Source: Gorsachius magnificus (Eukaryota > Chordata > Aves > Pelecaniformes > Ardeidae). From it: a stretch of 64,000 nucleotides of DNA. A program made the position numbers and the translations under genes. The stretch lies in NCBI GenBank assembly GCA_034008185.1, contig CM067081.1, forward strand, positions 6,881,821 to 6,945,820. The letters run 5' to 3'. Numbering within the stretch: the stretch's first letter is position 1; each line of letters starts with the position of its first letter. Shown piece by piece: positions 55,316 through 64,000 of this stretch. The notes beneath the pieces were generated by a model. It had not been told where the DNA came from and ran no database searches. It saw only the letters and a list, made by a program, of their open reading frames with translations.

Positions 55316-55538
55316 AGTCTACACCAGCTGTCCCATTGGACTATGCCACCATAGCCTTGGAGACATCAAATCCCCTGTGCAGAACTGTGTAACTGAGACT
55401 GTGATATCTCTCCCTTGCTGCATCTTGAACAGCCTGGATATTGGTTTTGATTTCCTGAGCATGGGTGTCCTTTTTATCAGGCAAAAGAAAGACCAAATGA
55501 AGTTTTATGAAAACTTTCTTCTCAGCCTGGATGCAATG
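55316..55538 (+). pseudogene. CCDC81-like block 2 with frameshift
   Basis: It has a good polypyrimidine tract and acceptor (CTTAACAG) and the donor GTAAGC. The first ~24 codons read TPAVPLDYATIALETSNPL and then stop at 55,390-55,392. From 55,389 the shifted frame continues VTETVISLPCCILNSL, then DIGFDFLSMGVLFIR and KFYENFLLSLDAM. Both halves align side by side to one stretch of CCDC81, which is the evidence for a frameshift. Confidence 0.65.
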
Positions 55539-55739
55539 GTAAGCTTTAAAGTCTTACTGTTTTGGCAATGCTACTTACAGGATTTCAGACTGCATTCCGA
55601 AGGCCTGTTGAACTGGTGTCCCCTGGCATGCCATGAAGATCTGACCACTTGGCCTAGACATTATGTACAGTAATACAGGTGCTCTACAGATTTATTCTCG
55701 TTATCAATTGTCCTGATGACATGTAAGGTCCAAAGAAGG

Positions 55740-55846
55740 GCTGTGTCGGGTCAAACCAAGGATCGATCCAGCCCAGTGTTCTGTCCCTGAAGGCTTAGGA
55801 AAGGGCAGGAGAACCAGACAGGGTAACGGTGGCACTTGCCACACGT
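55740..55846. repeat. Possible old amniote interspersed repeat
   Basis: 'gtgtcgggtcaaaccaagga' and 'tcgatccagcccagtgttctg' resemble an interspersed repeat seen in birds and other sauropsids that reads 'gggtcagaccaaaggtccatctagcccagt'. I am not sure of its class. It directly adjoins the CR1 tip at 55,847. Confidence 0.35.
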
Positions 55847-55973
55847 AGAATCACAGAATGTTTTGGGTTGGAAGGGACGCCTAGAGGCCATCCAGTCCAA
55901 CCCCCCTGGAGGGAGCAGGGACACCACTAACCAGATCAGGTTGCTCAGAGCCCTGTCCAACCTGGTCTTGAAT
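55847..55973 (-). mobile_element. CR1 3' end
   Basis: The minus strand ends with CR1 3' UTR: 'agaatcacagaatgttttgg' and 'gttggaagggacgcctagagg' on the plus strand are the complement of the tail and the 'cctctaaaggtcccttccaaccc' region, as in the element ending at 50,548. The coding part covers only LDRALSNLI. Strongly 5'-truncated. Confidence 0.9.
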
Positions 55974-56321
55974 CACACATAAGCAGGAAAGCAGTCAGTG
56001 CCTGGCTGAAGGATTTGCCCAAAGCCAGGGAAGAAGGCTGTGCTTCCCTCCACTGGCTTCTGTGTTGGCCAGGAGTTTGTCTCCTGGCTGAAGCCACCGA
56101 GTGTCACCCTTGCAGAAACCCTAGCAGTATTGCTACCTAGGATCAGTCCTTAGCAGCGGTACCTCTGCTTGCTGTAAGGAGGGACTATAGTTAACAAAGA
56201 GCTTTGTTGGAGAGCTTTGGTGAGGCAGCGGCTGCTTTTTGCAGTTGAAAGGTTCGCTGCTGTTGTTAGCCACGTGGTCATTGCCTTGGAATCATCCCAC
56301 CCGTCTCTGTCCCTGTTGCAG

Positions 56322-56410
56322 AGGAAGAAAGAGACAATGAATTGGGTCACTCCCCAGGAAGAAACTGGAGCTCCTGGCATCCTTCCTAAACCTGACATCC
56401 TGCTTCCCAG
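56322..56410 (+). pseudogene. CCDC81-like block 3
   Basis: The strongest splice signals of the three: acceptor CCTGTTGCAG and donor CAG|GTGAGT. The frame that follows from block 2 is open throughout (RKKETMNWVTPQEETGAPG, ILPKPDILLP). Similarity to CCDC81 in this low-complexity part is weak, so assignment rests on splice sites, phase and position. Confidence 0.5.
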
Positions 56411-57685
56411 GTGAGTTGAGGCTGCTTCTGCCGCCCTTGACTGGTGATGCGAGAGCCTCTCAGCTCATGTTGGGTAGCACTGCATTACTAGGATTTTTTT
56501 CTGCCTCCTTTGAGGTTATTTGAGGAAAAAATCGTTCAGAGGACACTCCACACTTATTTTTGCTTGGGCTGGAAGATGTACGTCTTCACTTGAAGTCATA
56601 CAGAGAAATGATTGCTTTTTGTGTTGCCAGCCCACTATCAATCATGCAAAATCATCACCATTCATTAGACAGAATTTGTGCAGCACAGAGAAGAATATGG
56701 GCACCATCTTCCAAGTTTCACCTGCTTTTTCCTCTTTCCTTTGAGTGAGACTACAAAAAGACAGGAAAACTACAGGAAAATTGTTAAGAAATGTTCCTGT
56801 GCAGAATTTCATGCAGAATTCTACATTCTACAGAACTACACGTGATGGAAGATGGGCTCCATACATGTCACATGTTAGTGAAATTCCTGCCAGACCACTG
56901 GCATGAAAACAAACATTTTTTTATCGGCTTCAGTGGCTGAGGAACAAAGCCTTTAAGGATTCCTTTATCAAGTCAAGTCAGCCTTAGGAATGCATTCTTT
57001 TGATGCCTGAGACTGCACAATGACATTTCCTGTGTTCACACCTCAGCCTAAAATGGTCTTTTTCTCTCCTTGTGTAATAGCTGAGGACCCCACCAGAGAG
57101 ATTCATAAGAAAGAAAGGGCATGAGCTCAACCTAGGGGCCACAAGAGGAGAAAAACAGAAGAGAGACCCAAGGAAGCTATGCAAGAACTGCTTCTGAAAA
57201 GTAAAATTAATTACGTGCCAGGTAACTTAGGGACAAAGCTCCGAGGCATCGCCCAGAAGCCACGTAACAGGCCCAAACCCTCAGATACTTGGTTTCCTGC
57301 TCAACCATGGACTTACGTTCCTTAAAGACCCAGTTGTAGGCTGTTTGTGGAGAAGCAGCAATGGGGGCAGTTAGCAGAGGCCCAGGCTGAACCCCCTGGT
57401 CAGAATGGGTCATTAGGACCAGTCTGTGTGACCTGTCACATCCTGCTGTAGGATATGGTAGTTTTGTCACACAGATGGCAGATGCCTCACATAGCTGATG
57501 ATGTCAGAATAAAACAGAGGGACCAAATGGAAGCCAGAGTAAAAGCGTTGTTAAGTTGTGGCACGGCCCTGAAGGCTGCTGGTGGTCATTGCTCAGGTTC
57601 TCACGCGTCTAAGGACACATCTGCCTGGTGTGAAAGTAAAATAATTAACACTTCATAGGCTTTTGCAAGGCCTCACTAGTTAAAG
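56411..57685. other. Non-coding DNA, nothing certain
   Basis: No further CCDC81-like exon recognised. The segment 57,100-57,650 is purine-rich and could be internal sequence of an old endogenous retrovirus given the LTR-like block after it, but I see no gag, pol or env motif. Confidence 0.35.
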
Positions 57686-57689
57686 AAAT

Positions 57690-58040
57690 ATGTGTCAGCA
57701 TGACCAAACAGCCTCACTGGGTCAGCACGATTTCATTAACAAAGGAGGTACTGTCTCGAGCTTCCTCATCTGACTGTCTGGAGCATTCCTATAGAGAGTA
57801 ATCCACATGTTCCTGTCCTTCATTGCAATTTTCTATAGTCCTGCTTAACCTGACACTAAAGGTAAAGAATGAGTGGTATAAGCTAGAGGTATATAAACTC
57901 CGCAAGGACCCCCTTTGGGCAGAGTTTGTATCAGCAGAGGCTGTCACCTTGCTGCTCCATCTTCTCTCCTGTAGTTTGTAGTAACAAACTGCTTCTGTTC
58001 TGGCCTGTTCAAAACTGCATTCTGGTTATTCCATGCTGCT
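57690..58040 (+). mobile_element. LTR-like sequence (tentative)
   Basis: A TATATAAA box (about 57,890) is followed by an LTR-like R/U5 arrangement ('cctgtagtttgtagtaacaaa', 'ctgcttctgttctggcctg'). The expected polyadenylation hexamer is degenerate, and the block ends near GGTTATTCCA. No target-site duplication could be found, so the boundaries are guesses. Confidence 0.3.
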
Positions 58041-58089
58041 GGTGGGATTGGTGGTGTTTGGGCTTCAGGAAGCCAGCCTGACCACGTGG

Positions 58090-61000
58090 GTGGGATGGCG
58101 GAGTCTCTCTAGCATGAGCTTTGTGACTGCTCTTGCCCTGGCTCCATCCATCAAGGCTGTAAATGAATATATGTAAGCAAATGCATTTTGAATAATTCAG
58201 CAGTGTGTATTAAGCCCTCCTCCCAGCGCCACAGCCACTCTGGGTTCAGCAGATGCTGTCCCTGAGCTTAATGAACGTGGTACACGCTTGAGACCACCGC
58301 TGTAAGTGGCTTTCCTCTTCTTTCCAACCTGCTGTGATAGAGCTCACAGAACAGCAACTTGCAGAGGGAAGACTCCATCCCCCCTCAAACTGTATCAGAG
58401 AGGTGTCTTTCGAAACCACCCTGAAAGTCAGAACTCGTTTATTTCTATGGGTTGTTTATTCGAACTGCCAAGCTGCGCTTCTCCAGCATAAGTGGTTTTT
58501 CATTCTACCTCACACAACTTTTGTTCCACAAGGTTTTCCCCTGTCTTTATTATTGCTTTGTGATGAGAAGGAAGACAAAAGCCTGCTCACTATTGTTCAG
58601 AGTAGAAGCCTACCTAGAGCTAGCCAATTCACCTTTTCCACCAATCTGGAATTCAGAAGTGAGGCTTGCAAATTTTCGGTAGCCAGAATTGCCCAAAGCT
58701 TCTTTTCAAGAGAGCCTTATCTGTTTCTGGGTCTGCCCTCACCTCAGCACTCCACCCAGAGGCAAACTAAAAAACACAAGAAGCAACCAGTGCATATACT
58801 GCTACTGGTTTGTGCTGAAAAAGATGCAAAATCCATGAAAAGCAGTCAAAGCTCTAATTATGCAGAGGTTTGGTTTCTGGTTTCGTTTGTTTTTAAAAAG
58901 AGTTACGATAGTGAAATGAATCAAATATTTTTCTGGCAGACGGAAAAAGTGTGATGCCTATGCTGACAGCTGAGCATTCTCAGCTGAGCCTGAAGCCTTC
59001 CCTGCAGCACTCGCAGAGGAAGTGCATTTCTTGACTTTCATCCATGGAACCAGAGCTCCCCAACATAATCAGCAGTTAAGAAAACCCAGGAGAGCATGAA
59101 ACACACCAAAGAAAACATGCGCTCCTACATACACTCGGAAGAGCAAATTAGGTCCACATTTGCATGAAATTCTTTGGCTTAAGAAGAAGAAGCCCCAAGA
59201 AGAACCCAATTCAAAATGACATTGTGGTAACAGTTTTTTCTTCAGTCACCGCCAGATGGAGTAAACCCTCAGCAAACAGGACCTTAATCTCCGAGGAGAG
59301 ACCCTTCTAACTGAACCACTGATTTAACAAGCAGGAATCTGCTTTCCACTTCACTTCCAGCTGTGCTACAGACTTTCTTGCTGACTCTGCGCAAAATCTC
59401 TGCCTAAAAAATAGGCAGTCGTAGTCCGAGCCAATCATCTAGCCAATTTCTAAGTCTCTGAAAGTTAGTGGAGAAATACAAAGACTTCCAAGTATCTCTT
59501 CTCTCCAGCTTGGTTTTTTTTATGAAGGAATGAAAGATTAATCTCCTCAGAGAGATGCTCTGTGCACCAGCTGAAGGAAACGGCGGCTTTCCAACGTCGT
59601 TGCACTCTTCAGGCACAGTTCCTGCAGCACAGACAGCTCAACGCTTGCAGCTGCCTGAAAGAGTTTCCTGGCTGCACCACAAGAATCAGGCAGGAGAACT
59701 GGAGCCAGGCAGAGCCTGACTCGACCTCTCCCTCATCTGCCTTTTGCTGAGATGGGAAACAGAAGGAGCCGGTTACAGAATTTGCCAAAGAGCAGAATTA
59801 GAGGTGGCTTGTAGCCAATGGGGAAGAACACGCAGTAATGTCTTTCAGGGTATTTTTGGTAGGTTTCTCCCACACTAGGGTCAAACCACACTTCTTTTGC
59901 TGAAGAACTTAGGTGCGGGAGCTCTCAAGGTATGTTATACAAAAGTATATATTGAAAGTTCAAAGGGTTTTGGAGAATATTAAAGTCATCTTTAAATTCT
60001 TTTCCAATGATTATAACTCTACTAGCTCTGTATCGTCCAGAAGACGCACAATAATCTGATTTTTTTCCCCTTTTGTAGTCTAGAACTGGGCAATTCTAGG
60101 AAGAAAACACCCCAATCAAATAAATACACAACTTTTGGGTTCACTTGAGCTTTACGGGTTTGATTGTGGAAAAAAGCATTTGTTCCTTTGTGGTTTATTT
60201 TCAAAATATTGTTTACTCCAAGACTGACTTGATTTTATGTCCTAAAAGCACATGGAGTTGACTGAGTAAAGGAGAATTTCTTCTTTTCCACGGCTTACTC
60301 CAGCCCTGCTTTGGAAGTTTACTTTCTCTAGTTCTTCCCTTCATTAACACCTTGAATCCAATTTCAGCTCCACCCAGGTTTCTCAGGGAAAACCTGCTGG
60401 ACCATTTGTCTGTATTTTAAGGGAACAGTCTTCAGCATATTCATAAGTTAATACAGAAGTTAAAGCTGACCCTAATTGTGCTAGGCTTCTCTCTAATCAA
60501 GCACCACCCTTCCTTTCCTTCCTCTCAGAAGGAGAACAGCTTATTTGTCAGAACATACCACTTATACACCAAAAAAAAAACCAAACCCAAAACAAACACC
60601 ACAGCTGAAAAATCCCTGCTGCTTTTGTATCCCGTTTCACTCTCAGCTCTGGATGTTGGAAAGCACAGAAGACCTAGTCCAGCGGCATGCTACCGTAAAG
60701 CACCTGCAAAGCCTGAATGGAACCAGCCTCCAACCCTGGCATTCTCAGCGTAGTTTAGCTCATCTGATCAAAACAGTTTCCTGTAGGAAGCCTGAGTGCT
60801 CCCGCTGCCTTTTTGGAGTTCTCTCCCACCCATATCCCCACCCCCACACTTTTTCAGGCTCTGCCAACCCCACATACTTTCCGCAGAACCAGCTATGAGG
60901 TATCTAGGCCGTCGCTGTTGCACAGACACGGGTTCATACTGTGCCAGCAGTTCTGTAGGTAAGAGTAGAACCAGAGGTTAAAACGTGCTTCCAAGCCCCA

Positions 61001-61760
61001 GTTTCACCTCTCTCCCTCTCCCTCTTGGGCTCATTTGTGTTCAGCACTGCGGGTATTTCAGTCTCCTCCCTCCAGCACTCGGGCCTGTACCTGGTTCTGC
61101 CCGACTCATGTCCCCATGGCCAGTCAGAGAATGAGCACGCTGGCCACTTGGCTTGTGCAAGAAAGAGAAGGTCCAGAATCCAGCTCAATTTAACACTAGC
61201 TTTGGACAGACTTGTACTACAATGCTACTACCGCACCTCCCCAGCAGTAAGGACAATGATTTTTTAAAAAAAAAAAAAAAAAAAAAAGCAGGGGAAGAAA
61301 ATCATTTATTACAGAGTAAGACTTGTAAACTACTTGCCACCTCTCTGGATTTCATTTTTTGCAGGCTCCCAGGCACACCAATCAAATGGCTGTCATATTA
61401 CTTCAAACTGAACAGGTACTTTATCTAGACAGAGTATTGACAAGCTTCCCAAACTGTAACAAACGGGAAAAAGATACAAGTCAGAGATGCACTCAAGTAG
61501 TCAGTAGCAGACAGGACTAGTTCATTTAATCTACTGATCAAAAAAGCACTACTATGTTGCCAATGATAGCGTGCTTGCATTTATACAATATCCTAATACA
61601 TTCTTTTCAAGTAACAGGTGAGGGACAAAAAGAGCACAGTAGGAAAAAGTGTGTCAATAGTTCAGCTTTGATAAATGTTATTAACCTTCTTCCTCATTCA
61701 GGTACACGCGGCTGCTGTGCAACGGCTTGGACCGCTTCCAGAATACAAACACTAACATTT
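58090..61760. other. Non-coding DNA; one unexplained 206-codon frame and an A21 run
   Basis: No exon or named repeat recognised. A plus-strand frame of 206 codons (58,334-58,954) is long for this AT-rich background but has no recognisable domain. An A21 run occupies 61,267-61,287. Confidence 0.4.
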
Positions 61761-61764
61761 TCAC

Positions 61765-62982
61765 CAACCTGATTTCCTTCTACGACCAGGTGACCCGCCT
61801 GGTAGATGAGGGAAAGGCTGTGGATGTTGTCTACCTGGACTTCAGCAAAGCCTTCGACACAGTCTCCCATAGCAGTCTCCTGGAGAAGCTGGCAGTTCAT
61901 GGCCTAGATGGATGTACTCTTCGCTGGGTTAAAAACTGGCTGGGTGGCCGAGCCCAGAGAGTCGTGGTGAATGGAGCTAAATCCAGTTGGCGGCCGGTCA
62001 CAAGCGGTGTCCCCCAGGGCTCAGTTCTAGGGCCGGTCTTGTTTAATATCTTTATCAATGACCTGGATGAGGGGATTGAGTGTGCCCTCAGTAAATTTGC
62101 AGATGACACCAAACTGGGTGGTAGTGTTGATCTGCTGGAGGGGAGGAGGGCTCTGCAGAGGGACCTGGACAGGCTGGATCGATGGGCCGAGGCCAACTGT
62201 ATGAGGTTCAACAAGGCCAAGTGCCGGGTCCTGCACTTGGGTCACAACAACCCCATGCAGCGCTACAGGCTTGGGGAAGAGTGGCTGGAAAGCTGCGTGG
62301 TGGAAAAAGACCTGGGGGTGCTGGTTGACAGCCGGCTGAATATGAGCCAGCAGTCTGCCCAGGTGGCCAAGAAGGCCAATGGCATCCTGGCCTGTATCAG
62401 GATAGTGTGGCCAGCAGGAGTAGGGAAGTGATCGTGCCCCTGTACTCGGTGCTGGTGAGGCCGCACCTCGAATACTGTGTTCAGTTTTGGGCCCCTCACT
62501 ACAAGAAAGATGTTGCCTTGCTGGAACAGGTCCAGAGGAGAGCAACCAAGCTGGTGAGGGGTCTGGAGCACAAGCCATACGAGGAGCGGCTGAGGGAACT
62601 GGGGGTGTTCAGCCTGGAGAAGAGGAGGCTGAGGGGAGCCCTGATCGCCCTCTACAACTGCCTGACAGGAGGCTGTAGTGAGGTGGGGGTCGGCCTCTTC
62701 TACCTGGTAACAGACGATAGGACGAGGGGGAATGGCTTGAAGCTGCGCCAGGGCAGGTTTAGGCTAGACATTAGGAAAAACTTCTTCACCGAGAGGGTTG
62801 TCAGGCTCTGGAATGGGCTGCCCAGGGAGGTGGTGGAATCCTCATCCCTGGAGGTCTTTAAAAGAAGGATAGATGAGGTGCTTAGGGACAGGGTTTAGTG
62901 GTGGGATGGCAGTGCTAGGTTAACGGTTGGACTCGATGATCTTAAAGGTCTTTTCCAACCGAGGTGATTCTATGATTCTATT
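61765..62982 (+). mobile_element. Young CR1 LINE, 5'-truncated, RT to 3' end
   Basis: It begins inside the RT domain ([20 protein letters not shown]) and continues with [40 protein letters not shown] and the intact catalytic [11 protein letters not shown] single-base deletion near 62,401 ([10 protein letters not shown]) shifts the frame. The rest, [20 protein letters not shown] to [13 protein letters not shown], is open to the ORF2 stop at 62,896-62,898. The 3' UTR with 'gatgatcttaaaggtctttt' and ATTCTATG tail ends near 62,982. This is the least damaged of the truncated copies. Confidence 0.93.
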
Positions 62983-63665
62983 TCAACTGTATGCCGACAG
63001 AGATACACACAACCGTTTTGAACACAGATTACCACTGTTAATGAGGTCTCACCCATTTTTCCCCCTTTAATGTTTATTAATTGTACATATTTTTAACCTA
63101 TACGAAATGGTATTGATTTTAGAATTCGTTATTCCTAGGGCAGCTAAAACACTGATGAGGTTATTTGGGGATACTGACAATAGAGATAATTAAAATATAC
63201 TTCCAATAAATAACTTTAAGATAAATACAGTAACTAAACAGCCAGAATCCAAACAGTAGAGCAATCTGATCTTAAAAAAAAAAAAAAAAGCCAGTAAAGG
63301 TTCCCCCACAATCAGTAACAAAAATGGTGAAAAGCACATTCCAATTTGAGATTATTAAAACTTAATAATTTTCAATATTCAACTTTCAATTTCAACTTAT
63401 GGAATGAGTTAAAAATATTTTTAGTAGTAATTTAACATTTATTTACACTATATTCCCAAGTGTAGAATTTCCTTTGTGTGGCACCTGGATAATGCTCAAA
63501 AGCTTCACTAGGTTTTCAGTCAAAAGGCACAAATACCACTGCAAGCCTACACATACCAAATTTCTAGCAAGTTACCGTATATTTACGTGATAGCTGTATG
63601 CAAAGCAATTTCATAGGCCATAAGTGAAAACTCATCGTGAGAAATAATTAAAATGGACAATTCAG
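62983..63665. other. AT-rich spacer between CR1 and the EED 3' end
   Basis: An A16 run at 63,274-63,289. Otherwise AT-rich sequence without exon or named repeat. Confidence 0.45.
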
Positions 63666-63669
63666 AAAA

Positions 63670-63868
63670 CTTTACAAAAATACTTCTTTTTATTAAAAGC
63701 AGCAATTTCAAGCAGAACAATACACAGAATGTAAACATCACTAAGTTCAGCTCCAGCCTGCCGAACCTTTGAGAAAGTCTACACTAAATGCATCTACTGT
63801 ACTAGCAAGTAACAGACTATATTAAAATTTGAAAATATATTTTCTACTTTGAATTAAGAAAAAGTCAT
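63670..63868 (-). other. EED: EED 3' UTR with polyadenylation signal
   Basis: AT-rich sequence following the EED stop on the minus strand. An AATAAA hexamer (minus strand, 63,689-63,694) lies about 175 bp after the stop, so the transcript probably ends near 63,665-63,675. Longer 3' UTR forms are possible. Confidence 0.6.

Positions 63869-64000
<132 letters not shown>

Larger units (their letters stand above)
54349..56410 (+). pseudogene. CCDC81-like gene, probably decayed (three exon-like blocks)
   Basis: CCDC81 is a centrosome-associated protein whose N-terminus holds two bacterial HU-like domains. Birds carry additional CCDC81-like genes. Three blocks here look like its exons. The block at 54,349-54,410 (FVEIWAQVSHYIQQQLAPGK) matches the WAEVSKFVEIQL region. 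The block at 55,316-55,538 (VPLDYATIALETS, then VTETVISL, GVLFIRQKKDQMKFYENFL) matches the second HU-like domain. The block at 56,322-56,410 (ETMNWVTPQEETGAPGILPK) follows in a matching phase. The middle block has an in-frame stop (TAA, 55,390-55,392) and homology continues in another frame, so a one-base loss or two-base gain has occurred. The exon expected between the first two blocks was not found with certainty. A working paralog with an assembly error is the main alternative. Confidence 0.6.

Noticed and set aside
61267..61287. A21 run as the tail of a processed pseudogene
   Set aside because: No coding-like or UTR-like sequence of a known gene precedes it and no flanking direct repeat was found.

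Overview
The window is vertebrate nuclear DNA and almost certainly from a bird. The repeats are CR1 LINE fragments with the avian 3' end (tandem ATTCTATG/ATTCTGTG octamers) and avian endogenous-retrovirus LTRs. The coding exons recognised are vertebrate genes with canonical GT-AG introns. I cannot tell the species.

Layout. Bases 1-32,500 contain no exon that I can recognise. This stretch is AT-rich single-copy DNA carrying CR1 fragments of several ages (about 3.6, 14.3, 16.2, 17.1, 23.6, 25.0 and 31.6 kb) and three solo or partial LTR loci (10.7-11.5 kb, 20.9-21.4 kb and 30.2-30.9 kb). Two of the LTRs are bounded by perfect 5-bp target-site duplications. From about 32.52 to 33.1 kb there is a CpG-rich promoter with two ZNF143/THAP11-type motifs exactly 60 bp apart. 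It is followed by the complete HIKESHI gene on the plus strand: five coding exons between 32,805 and 50,999, which join in frame to exactly 197 codons plus a stop. HIKESHI introns host several CR1 copies, including a nearly full-length 4.6-kb element in intron 4 whose two reading frames are closed by one stop codon and three frameshifts.

Downstream, 54.3-56.4 kb holds three exon-like blocks, also on the plus strand. They resemble the N-terminal domain of CCDC81, and one has a frameshift inside the homologous region. A young CR1 copy lies at 61.76-62.98 kb. The last 130 bases contain the terminal coding exon of EED (the WD40 subunit of PRC2) on the minus strand, cut by the window edge.

The locus therefore reads HIKESHI(+) - CCDC81-like(+) - EED(-). 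The neighbourhood matches human chromosome 11q14, but as I remember the human map all three genes there point the same way, in the order EED, HIKESHI, CCDC81. The HIKESHI-CCDC81 block thus appears inverted relative to EED. HIKESHI (nuclear import of HSP70 during heat stress) and EED (H3K27 methylation) are housekeeping neighbours with no functional link visible here. No operon, CRISPR array, tRNA or rRNA was seen.
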